Source: Spartobacteria bacterium (GTDB lineage Bacteria; Verrucomicrobiota; Verrucomicrobiia; Chthoniobacterales; UBA10450). From it: 60,285 nt of DNA. The notes beneath the pieces are model-generated. The model was given only the letters and a program-made list of their open reading frames with translations. It was not told the origin of the DNA and ran no database searches. Of this stretch, positions 23,009 through 32,100 are shown piece after piece; within the stretch, counting starts at the first letter, position 1; every line of letters starts with the position of its first letter. The stretch spans positions 1 through 60,285 of the forward strand of contig PMSN01000001.1 in assembly GCA_003167555.1 (NCBI GenBank), written 5' to 3'. The position numbers were made by a program, and so were the translations under genes.

Positions 23009-24799
23009 GTGCGAGTCAAGCCTGGAGCGTCGCGATATCTAATCGACCTTGGCGTTTACCTGGGGGCAGCGCTCACCTGCTGCGCTTTGACCTCCTGGTT
23101 TCTCGCCTTGTGGCGGGCGGACCTGCGAATTCCTTTTGCCTACGGCGGCGTGGGAGACGAGCTCACGGTTGCGATGGGCGCGAAATGGCTGATCGAGTGC
23201 CCCTGGATTTTTTCCAATCCACATCTAGGCATGCCCTTCGGATCGGTCAATTTCAATTATCCTCAGCCCGATGTGTTCCATTACCTCACATTCAAACTTT
23301 TGGGATTAACCACGACCAACTTTGGGTGGGTGATGAACTGGTTTTACCTGCTTACCTTTCCGGCAACATGCCTCTGCACCTTGTATGTCCTTCGGCAGAT
23401 GGCCATCGGATGTCCAGCCGCGTTGCTCGGGAGCTTGCTCTACACTTTCTTGCCCTACCATTTTATGCGCGGAGAAGCGCACTTGTTTCTGGGAGCTTAT
23501 TACCTGGTTCCATTCGCCGCGCTGCTCATGTTCCGAGTCGCCTCCGAGAGTCCGCCTTTGCTCAAACAAGGAGCGGGAAAGTGGCCACGCCTGGGCTGGC
23601 GGGATCCTGGCTTCATCGGCGCGGCGGCAATCTGCGTGATCGCGGGTTCATCAGGGGTCTATTACGCATTCTTCGCGAGTTTCCTCATAATGGTAACAGG
23701 CTTGGCCGCAACCGCCGCGCAACGCCGTATCGTGCCGCTTCTTAGCGCCCTCCTTTTGGCTGGCCTGATAGGCTTAGTCGTCGTCCTCTGCCTTTTGCCG
23801 CATCTGCTTCTCGGCCAACACAACATTTCGACCCGCGCCTCCGGCGACGCGGAAACATACGCACTGAAAGTGACTCAACTCCTGCTGCCCGTTTCCGGCC
23901 ACCGCCTGCCCGCACTGGCCGCGCTGAAGAATAACTACTATCACGCGGCACCCCTGGTGAACGAGAATGATGCCGCTACCTTGGGATTGGTCGGCTCCAT
24001 CGGCTTTCTCCTGCTCCTTTGCTGGGGCGCATTCCGGTTGATGGGAGCGAATGCCAAGTGGCTCGACCGTGACGATCAACGGATTCTTAGCGTGGCGGCC
24101 CTCTTGACGCTTGCCGCCACCTTGCTGGCCACAATAGGCGGGCTGGGATCGCTCTTTGCGGTTCTGATCTCGCCGCAGATCCGTTCTTATAATAGAATCT
24201 CTGTTTTCATCGCATTCTTCTGCCTGCTGGCCGTAGTGCTCGCCCTTGATCGCGGCGTGGGAGCGCGCGTGAGAAGCCGGGCGTCCAAGCTTATCTATTG
24301 TTCCGGCGTGGCGTTGCTCGGACTGATCGGCCTTTACGATCAAACCACGCCAATCTACATCCCTAATTACCGCTCGAACGCCCAGGCCTTTAGGTCGGAC
24401 GCCCGCTTTGTGAGATCGATAGAGAAAAAGGTCCCGTCTGGCGCCATGATTTTTCAATTACCTTATCTGACATATCCGGAAGCATCTCGTTACGACCTGG
24501 TGCGCGGCTACCTCCACAGCAAAACGCTCCGATGGAGTTATGGAGCCATGATGAATGAAAGGAGCGACCTGTGGGTTCGGAGCACTCAGGAACAACCCCC
24601 GTCGGAGATGGTGCGGAGGCTGGCTGGAGCGGGCTTTTCGGGGATCTACCTGGATAGGAAGTTACTTGCGGAGAATGGCCCGGCCATGGAGGCAGAGCTG
24701 AGCAGGATTCTGGGCGAGCAACCTCTCATCTCCCAGGAGTCGCAACTTTCGTTCTTTAGCTTGGAGTCTTACAGGGCGACACTTGCGGCCAAGCAGTAG
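23009..24799 (+). CDS. Polytopic membrane protein, probably GT-C-like, of the polysaccharide locus
   Basis: 596 residues starting with GTG. About eleven to thirteen membrane segments are followed by a C-terminal non-membrane part. An extracytoplasmic loop after the first segment contains GGVGDELTVAMGAKW, with the acidic pair expected of GT-C transferases, then LGMPFGSVNFNYPQPD. The C-terminal segments SGAMIFQLPYLTYPE and YLHSKTLRWSYGAMM recur in the protein at 51462-53708, so the two are paralogues. A role in adding sugars or other groups to a lipid-linked glycan outside the membrane is inference. The family name is unknown to me. Confidence 0.75.
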   Translation: MRVKPGASRYLIDLGVYLGAALTCCALTSWFLALWRADLRIPFAYGGVGDELTVAMGAKWLIECPWIFSNPHLGMPFGSVNFNYPQPDVFHYLTFKLLGLTTTNFGWVMNWFYLLTFPATCLCTLYVLRQMAIGCPAALLGSLLYTFLPYHFMRGEAHLFLGAYYLVPFAALLMFRVASESPPLLKQGAGKWPRLGWRDPGFIGAAAICVIAGSSGVYYAFFASFLIMVTGLAATAAQRRIVPLLSALLLAGLIGLVVVLCLLPHLLLGQHNISTRASGDAETYALKVTQLLLPVSGHRLPALAALKNNYYHAAPLVNENDAATLGLVGSIGFLLLLCWGAFRLMGANAKWLDRDDQRILSVAALLTLAATLLATIGGLGSLFAVLISPQIRSYNRISVFIAFFCLLAVVLALDRGVGARVRSRASKLIYCSGVALLGLIGLYDQTTPIYIPNYRSNAQAFRSDARFVRSIEKKVPSGAMIFQLPYLTYPEASRYDLVRGYLHSKTLRWSYGAMMNERSDLWVRSTQEQPPSEMVRRLAGAGFSGIYLDRKLLAENGPAMEAELSRILGEQPLISQESQLSFFSLESYRATLAAKQ

Positions 24800-24819
24800 A
24801 ACGTTTCGAGACCGAGCTG

Positions 24820-25635
24820 ATGAACCGAGTCAATTCCCATCTGGACTCACTGGAGAATCACAGCGTCTTCATTCTCCGCGAGGCCAACCACGCCTTCAAG
24901 AATCTGGCCATGCCGTGGTCGATGGGGAAGGATTCCAACGTGCTCCTGTGGCTGGCGCTCAAAGCTTTCTTCGGGAAGATCCCATTCCCGCTTTTGCATA
25001 TCGACACCACCTACGAGTTCCCGGAAATGCTGGAGTTCCGTGATTGGGCGACCCGGCATTACGGCATCACGTTGATCGTGAAAGTAAACACCGAGGCGCG
25101 GGAGCGCGGGATCGGTTATGAGACCCACGATCCGGTGACAGTGACACACGAACTTAAGACCGTGGCCTTAAAGCAAGCGATTGTCGAATATGGCTGGGAC
25201 GCGCTCATCACAGGAATACGCCGGGACGAAGATCCTACTCGGGCGAAGGAGCGTTACTTTTCCCCCCGAAATAGCGAGTCGGAATGGAACTACAAAGATC
25301 AGCCGCCGCAATTCTGGGGGCAATTTGTAACCGGCCACACTCCGGGCGAACACATGCGCGTCCAGCCATTGCTGGATTGGACGGAAGTCGATATCTGGCG
25401 CTACATTCAGCGCGAGAAAATTCCGATCTCCAAGCTTTACTTTGCGCGCGGCGGGAAGCGCTTCCGTTCGTTAGGCTGCCATCCTATTACGCATCCTATC
25501 GCAAGCAACGCGGCCACGATCGAAGCTATCATCGCCGAGCTCGAGAGCACTCGCACAAGCGAGCGCGCCGGCCGCGCTCAGGATCATCATGAGCCGCACG
25601 CGATGCAGAAGTTGCGAGCCCGCGGATTTCTCTAA
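24820..25635 (+). CDS. cysD: Sulfate adenylyltransferase subunit 2
   Basis: 271 residues of the PP-loop ATP pyrophosphatase type. With CysN it makes adenylyl sulfate (APS) from sulfate and ATP. AMPWSMGKDSNVLLWLALK is the PP-loop (the usual SGGKDS reads SMGKDS), FPLLHIDTTYEFPEM and GIRRDEDPTRAKER follow, and the C-terminus ends with the standard KLRARGFL-type tail. It lies 20 bp after the membrane gene and 12 bp before cysNC. Placement in a glycan locus suggests a sulfate donor for polysaccharide rather than cysteine synthesis. Confidence 0.95.
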   Translation: MNRVNSHLDSLENHSVFILREANHAFKNLAMPWSMGKDSNVLLWLALKAFFGKIPFPLLHIDTTYEFPEMLEFRDWATRHYGITLIVKVNTEARERGIGYETHDPVTVTHELKTVALKQAIVEYGWDALITGIRRDEDPTRAKERYFSPRNSESEWNYKDQPPQFWGQFVTGHTPGEHMRVQPLLDWTEVDIWRYIQREKIPISKLYFARGGKRFRSLGCHPITHPIASNAATIEAIIAELESTRTSERAGRAQDHHEPHAMQKLRARGFL

Positions 25636-25647
25636 GCCGCCGAATCG

Positions 25648-27552
25648 ATGACGCCCGAACCATCTCGGCTGAAAATCGTTTTTGTCGGCCACGTCGATCA
25701 TGGCAAGTCCACGCTGATCGGGCGCATTCTCGCAGAGACTAATGCTCTGGCGGAGGGCAAGATTGAAAGCATCCGCCAGAGCTGCGCGGCGCAGGGGCAA
25801 CCTTTCGAGTACGCGTTCCTTCTGGATGCGCTTTCGGAAGAGCAAGAGCAAAACATTACTATCGACACGACGCAGATTCAGTTCGCCAGCGCGCTCCGAG
25901 GTTACGTTATCATCGATGCACCGGGTCATCTGGAATTCTTGAAGAACATGATCACCGGCGCGGCGAGCGCGGACGCTGCCATCATGGTAATCGCGGCGGA
26001 CGAAGGAGTGCGCGAGCAAAGCCGGCGGCACGGGCAGTTATTGAGTCTGCTTGGTATTCCGCAAGTTATCGTGGCCGTGAACAAGATGGACTTAGTGCGT
26101 TATTCCGAAGAGCGGTTCCGTGAAATCGAAAGGGAGTATGCGGCCTTTCTGCGAAGCCTTGGACTAACGGCCCGTTCCTTTCTGCCGGTCTCGGCGAGTA
26201 CCGGGGAGAACGTAACCAGCGGTGGTAGCAGCGCGATGCCTTGGTTCAAAGGGACCAATCTGCTCGCCGCGCTGGACGAGTTCGATGCAGCAATATCCGC
26301 GGCCGAGCTGCCCTTGCGCTTTCCTATCCAGGATGTGTATCGCGTGGAGAATCGCCGCATCTTCGCGGGCCGCGTCGAATCAGGGACGCTAAGAGTTGGC
26401 GATCGCCTGGTCTTTTCGCCTCATAACAAGACAGCGCAAGTGGCGACGATCGAGCGCTGGGCGGCACCGACGGCGGAGTCCGCGACCGCGGGCGAATCGA
26501 TCGGCATTACGCTCAGCGACCATATCTTTGTTGAGCGTGGCCATGTCGCTTCCCACGAAGTCGACACACCGATCGAATCGAACCGCATGCGGGCGAAGAT
26601 TTTTTGGATCGGCCGGGAGCCGCTGCGAATCGGCTCGCGCTACCGGCTGAAGCTCGTCACCCAGGATGTCGAATGCCAGGTCGCGGCTCTCGGGCCGGTG
26701 CTCGATGCGGCGACACTCGGTTCATCCGCCGTCGAGCATTCCGAGCTGCGGATCAACGAAGTAGCGGAAGTAACTCTGCAAACGCGGGCGCCGCTCGTCT
26801 TCGACAACTACGATCGCATTCCAGTGCTGGGCCGGTTTGTCCTGGCTGAAGAAGGGAACCTGGTGGGTGGCGGCATTGTTTCCGGCGCGGTTTACACAAG
26901 CCGCAAAGAGATCAAGAGCGAAAATATTTTCTGGAGCGAAAGCGAGATTACGGCGCAACGACGGGCCGCTCGCAACGAGCATCGTGGCGCGGTCGTCTGG
27001 CTCACGGGACTCTCCGGCGCCGGCAAGTCGACCATCGCGCGGGCGCTCGAGAAGGAGCTTTTCCGGCGTTCGATGCACACCTACGTGCTCGACGGGGATA
27101 ATTTGCGCCACGGGCTAAACTCAAATCTCGGGTTTACTCCGGAAGATCGCGCGGAAAACATCCGGCGCGTCAGCGAAGTGGCGAAGCTGATGGCCGATGC
27201 GGGCGCGGTGGTGATCACGTCCTTCATTTCGCCTTATCGAATCGATCGCACCCGTGCACGCGCGGTTGTTTTGCAAGCCGGCGCGGAGTTTGTGGAGATC
27301 TTTGTCGATGCTCCGCTAGCTACCTGCGAAGAGCGCGACCCGAAAGGTCTCTACCAAAAGGCGCGCGCGGGCGAGCTAAAAGGGTTCACGGGCATCGATG
27401 CACCTTATGAGGCGCCGGAAGATCCGGAGATCGTCGTGCACACGCACAAGCAGACTCCCGGGGAATCGGTGGCGTGGATTCTGGACGGGCTTCTTCCGCG
27501 CCTGCGCTTGAAGGGATCTTGCGCAGGACGGCTACCTACGAAGAAGCAATAG
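25648..27552 (+). CDS. cysNC: Bifunctional sulfate adenylyltransferase subunit 1 / adenylylsulfate kinase
   Basis: 634 residues with two enzymes fused. Residues about 1-440 are the CysN GTPase: P-loop [21 protein letters not shown], then the beta-barrel domains. Residues about 450-625 are APS kinase: P-loop [30 protein letters not shown], and [18 protein letters not shown]. Together with CysD it makes PAPS, the donor for sulfotransferases. No PAPS reductase or sulfite reductase gene is in the window. Its last 17 bases overlap the end of the convergent pseudogene. Confidence 0.95.
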   Translation: MTPEPSRLKIVFVGHVDHGKSTLIGRILAETNALAEGKIESIRQSCAAQGQPFEYAFLLDALSEEQEQNITIDTTQIQFASALRGYVIIDAPGHLEFLKNMITGAASADAAIMVIAADEGVREQSRRHGQLLSLLGIPQVIVAVNKMDLVRYSEERFREIEREYAAFLRSLGLTARSFLPVSASTGENVTSGGSSAMPWFKGTNLLAALDEFDAAISAAELPLRFPIQDVYRVENRRIFAGRVESGTLRVGDRLVFSPHNKTAQVATIERWAAPTAESATAGESIGITLSDHIFVERGHVASHEVDTPIESNRMRAKIFWIGREPLRIGSRYRLKLVTQDVECQVAALGPVLDAATLGSSAVEHSELRINEVAEVTLQTRAPLVFDNYDRIPVLGRFVLAEEGNLVGGGIVSGAVYTSRKEIKSENIFWSESEITAQRRAARNEHRGAVVWLTGLSGAGKSTIARALEKELFRRSMHTYVLDGDNLRHGLNSNLGFTPEDRAENIRRVSEVAKLMADAGAVVITSFISPYRIDRTRARAVVLQAGAEFVEIFVDAPLATCEERDPKGLYQKARAGELKGFTGIDAPYEAPEDPEIVVHTHKQTPGESVAWILDGLLPRLRLKGSCAGRLPTKKQ

Positions 27553-29194
27553 GACTGCGACCCAGCGCCCACCTTGCGATAACGAAGGTGGCTCCGGTAA
27601 GCAGGACTAAGGCACAAACAATGCCGCCCATGCTTTCGACCGGGTTTCTTGCCAGAATAAGAGCGATCCAATAGAAGACGAAAAGAATGTAGTTCGCGCA
27701 TGCTACAGCACGGAGAAGTCTGGAGTTACTGGCGAGAATGACAAGGACCGCGAGAAGGTGCAGGCCGAGCGGGACAAAGCAAGGGTAATGGTGAAGGAGA
27801 TGCGGTGCCATCATCACGGCGAATTGGAGCAGGAACGTTAGAATGACGGCGCAAGCAAAGTGCCGGATGAATAACCATCTGCCTGGGTCTGCGACTTTCG
27901 TGGCGCGCCGACGGAGGAGTATCCAAGCCAGAGGAATCAACAGTAGCCCCAACGAAGGCACAAGGAAGAAAAACTGATACGCGCGGACGCTTTCAAATCC
28001 GAGGGAAGGATCTTTGAACGGAGCGAGCGCCATCCGCGCGATGGAAAGATCGAATCCCGCCAGCGTCTTCAAAGCGACCAGCTTCGCCTGGAGCCAGGTG
28101 GAGAGTGGCATATTCCCATACATTTGGATGGCTGACTGCAACACGCCGCGTGGCGCTTTCTCGGAGAAACCGAAATCAGCCGTCAGCAGAAATCGGGGAA
28201 GTGGATTGATTGTGGGCGCTACAGTTTTCGACCAAACGAGCCACGGAATGGCGACGACAGCCGACACCGACCCGGAAAGGGCGGCGTGGAACCAGTGCGC
28301 GCGAAAACCTTTAGAGAGAGCTACAAGATAGATAGCCAGAACAGCTATCGCCGCGGAACCGTGCGACATCACAGCGAGGCCGGCGGCAATACCGGAAACT
28401 ACGATGGGGAAGTAGGTGGGACGATCTTCCTTCTCGGGTAACCCAAGGTAAACGTATTGAATGAGGCAAAAGGTGGCCGCCAGAAGCTTGGGCCAGACAT
28501 AAACGGTATTGAAGAAGATGAAGGGGTGGCCGCCAGGAGAAGAAGCGCGACCACGCATTCTCTTTGCCCGAAGCGCAACCGGCGAAGGACAATCCAGACA
28601 GGCAGGACCCATGAGTTCTGGATCCCCAAGCTGCGAATGCCACAGAGCCGAATAGCTTCGAAAATGAGAGCCATGGCAGCGGTTCGTTGAGGCGATAGTA
28701 GGGAGTGCCTACGCCAACCGCGATATCCTTCAGGTTCGAAAAAGCGACCAGGCGAACGGGTGTGTGCAGGAGGGCGGGAGGAACCGTGACCACCGCGCTT
28801 TGCCATTGCTCATGGGCCGCGCCGGCATTGATCCAGATACGGCTCTTATCGATCTGTGATTCCAAGTAGATGCCGGCATAGACGGAGTTGGGAAAGCCGA
28901 TCACAGGAACGAAAAGAGCCTCTTTTTCGAGCAGGAATGGCAGACTTTCCAATCGCCCAGGGGCGAGGCCGGTCGCGACGGAATAGTTGTTCCAGAGCCG
29001 GAGATCTGGGGAGCGGGCAATGGAGCGGGGCAAGTCGCGGGTCCTGCTTTGCCAAAACCGAAGAAGTTTGCATCGGGCACCCATTGCTCAGAAGACAAGG
29101 CCAGCTGGTAAACCGGCCGGTCGATCAGGGCCGGGAGCAGAGCGAGCGCGCAAAGGCCCAGCGCAACGAAAGTGAGACGCCTCTTATGAGGCAC
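27536..29194 (-). pseudogene. Frameshifted polytopic membrane protein (ArnT/GT-C-like)
   Basis: One gene is spread over several frames. It starts at 29194 (MPHKRRLTFVALGLCALALL, a membrane anchor), leaves that frame near 29045, continues in a second frame with LWNNYSVATGLAPG and DIAVGVGTPYYRLNEPLPWL to about 28640, passes a third frame with SWVLPVWIVLRRLRFGQREC, and finishes from about 28530 in a fourth stretch of 330 residues with seven or more membrane segments and the C-terminal VESMGGIVCALVLL. A reconstructed product would be about 550 residues. At least three frame changes are needed, so it is probably dead, unless sequencing errors are to blame. Its start overlaps the stop of the giant gene by 11 bases. 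Confidence 0.75.
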
Positions 29195-32100
29195 GTGAAG
29201 GTGCAGCCGGCTTCGCGTGGTAAGCCACTAGATCGGCAAAAGCGCGCACCGGAAGTCCAGCCTGACGCGCGAATTCACACACGCTGTAATGCTCGCTAAA
29301 ACAATTGGCTGAGCCAGCTTGGTTTTGAGCGATTGAATCTTCCTGCCAGACGCAGTTGTCTTCGATGAATTTCTTCGAAGCGAAGTCCGCTTCGTGTTTC
29401 GCGCCATTCCGGTAGAGGTCGGCGTTGACCAGATAGCAACTGCCGACGGAGTCGAGATCATACACGGGACCAGGCTGATCGAAGTATGGCTGGGTAAAAC
29501 GCGCCCAGCGGCCGTTCTCGACAAAACCAGCCACGTCATAGAAACGCCCGGGGCCGAAGCCATACTTATTCGATAACGGCTCACTTATCGCGCCCTTCAT
29601 AAGGACCAGGGGAGCGGCAATGCCTCCTTCCGCGCGGCTGATTAACTCATCGATCAGGTGAGCGCGATACTGGACGATATCTGCGTCCACCCAAAAGACC
29701 CAGCGCTCATCCTTCAAGTGCCGATCGATCATGGCCTGACGAATCGCGGCCATCGCCTGCTGGCGCGCCGGATGCGGAACACCTCGCGGCGGCGACACGC
29801 CGTTTTCGTCGAGGACCACACGAGAGCTTTGCATCCCATGAATAGCCTTTTGCGCTATTGCTTCCGCTTGCTGAAGCACTTCTTTGTCGAGCTTGGGATT
29901 AGCTGGTATCAGGACAAGGACGGAAGCCGCCCGGCTCGCCGGCCAGTAGTCCAATCTCAAGATGGAAGACGGCTTGGAAGGCGCGCTACCGGTGACAAGC
30001 CGTTCCGCTCCCAGCTCCGCTGCGGTCATGGGCATACCATCGAGGAAGCGGCGCAAAGCGAGGATGACTGCATCGACTGCTTCTTGCCGCATGCAGGCAA
30101 TATCGCCACGCAAACACGTATTCCGGTTATCCTTCCCAAAGCGATGATAACAACCCAAACAAGGTAAGGTTCGGTCGCTAAAGAAAGCCACTCTCTCCAA
30201 ATTCCAGAGGGAGCGGGATGAAGAAGTAGCTCCAAACCAAACGAAGGTCTTTTTATCGAGCAGCTGGCCGAGTTCGGCAATCCAATTGTCGCACGACACC
30301 ACAAGATCGGAGTCGGCCACCGCCTGAAGTATCTCCAACCCCGAGGATCTGCCGGAGCACGTCGTGCTTATCCGGCGAAAATAAGGCAGCTTCTCCACCT
30401 CGAACCAGCCGAGGTCAGTGAGAAGGTTCACGTCCCAATCACTCCCAGAAAGAAATTCTTCAAGGGCCGCAAAGCTGGCCACCGCGGGCTGGCGTCCTTC
30501 AAAGAGAGGTTCCTGCCGCGGCACAACAAGCAAGGCTTGGCCCTGCGCCGCCGAAGCATCCCTTGCCGCGGGCAAAAGCAAGGAGCGCAAGTGTTCCCGT
30601 GTTCCTTCCAGATCCGGAGTGCAGCCGAGCCGGGCGGCCACGGCCGTTACGCGAGGTTGCTCTGAGGAATGATCTTCTTCCACCTGGTAAGAGCGCAGAT
30701 AGTCACCTTCCCGGAGCGTTTGCCATGAGGGGATGATACGAATGCGGGGATGTTGGAAAAGCGGGGCTAGCTGCTGGTGGATGCCGGCGAGGTCAAGGAT
30801 GGCGCCCGGATGTTCGGAAAGGAGGCGGAGAATCGCGGGAAGACTGGCGCACTGCAGCTGCCGATCTAGACTAAGAAAGCGGACGGCAAGGCGGTTAGGA
30901 ATCTGCCGTGTTTGCAAATAATGCTCCCAACGCTGGAAGAACCGGGCGCGGTTACGGTTCAGCACGCTTTCCATCGCGTATTGGGGGAAGAGTCTGGAGC
31001 TCGAACCGCGTTCGTGTTCGTAAGGAAGATCAAGCAAGGCGAGCCGCAGGCCTAACTGGCGGTAGCGAAGACAAAGATCCGCGTCTTCAAAGTAGAAGTA
31101 ATCAAATGCCTCCGAGAAAAGGCCATAGCGCCGCGCCAAGTCCGATCTGACCGCTAGGGCAGACCCATCCACGAAATCAAAGTCTTGTGTGCCAGGGACA
31201 ATCGGGACGCCGCAAGCGTCGTTCCGCAAGCGCGAAGCTGTCGCAGCGAGGCCAACGATCGCGGCCTCAGATCCGCGAAAGAGCTCGACTAATTGCCGCA
31301 GCCAGGTCGGCTCCGCGAGCCGGACATCGCTATTGATCATGAGAAAAATGTCTGACTCGCTCTGGGCGAAGACAGCATTATGTCCTTCACCGAAACCGAT
31401 ATTGAAGCCGTTCTCGATGAAATGAACCGAGCGGCCGCCATCGGGCAGCGATTCGGCAACTATTCTGAGAATATCGGCTTTAAGCCCCGTGGTTGGCTGA
31501 TAGTTAAAAGCCAGGTAGAGATCGATCGCAGTCCCGTCTCTCGGGCCCAGTGCTGCAATCTGCGGGAGCAGTGTTCGCAGAAACGATGGAATGATATCCT
31601 CGCGATGATAAAACAAGACCGAGACGGCGAGCCTGAGAGCCGAGGGAAGCGGCTCCAACTGGATTGGTTTCTGGATGGGCGGTTCCGGGAAAGAAGCCGA
31701 GGGGGCCAGTTCGTACGGTTGAAGGCCCGGATTCCCCAACGCCAGGGCAGTAGCGTTCAGCCACGCATACCCAAAACGCTCATCGGGCTCGAGGTGGCAG
31801 CCTTCCGCCCATTCGTTCCAGGCATTGATGAATAGGATCCGATCGTTTGGATCGGGCCTTTTTCGCACAAGGTCCGCGGCCGCCGAAATCCACTCGAAGT
31901 AAGCTTCGGGACATGAATTAACCCAAATGGATGAGTCGCCAGCGCGTCGCGCGGTGTTATCCCACGAAGGCATTACCCCGGCATAAACGGTAAGCTTGGG
32001 TAGGATTTGACCAAGCTCCTCCACGAACTTGCGCCGTATTTCCGTATAGTCATAGACGTAGCCCCGGAATTCTGGATTTGTCCCTTTTATCAAAGGAGTG

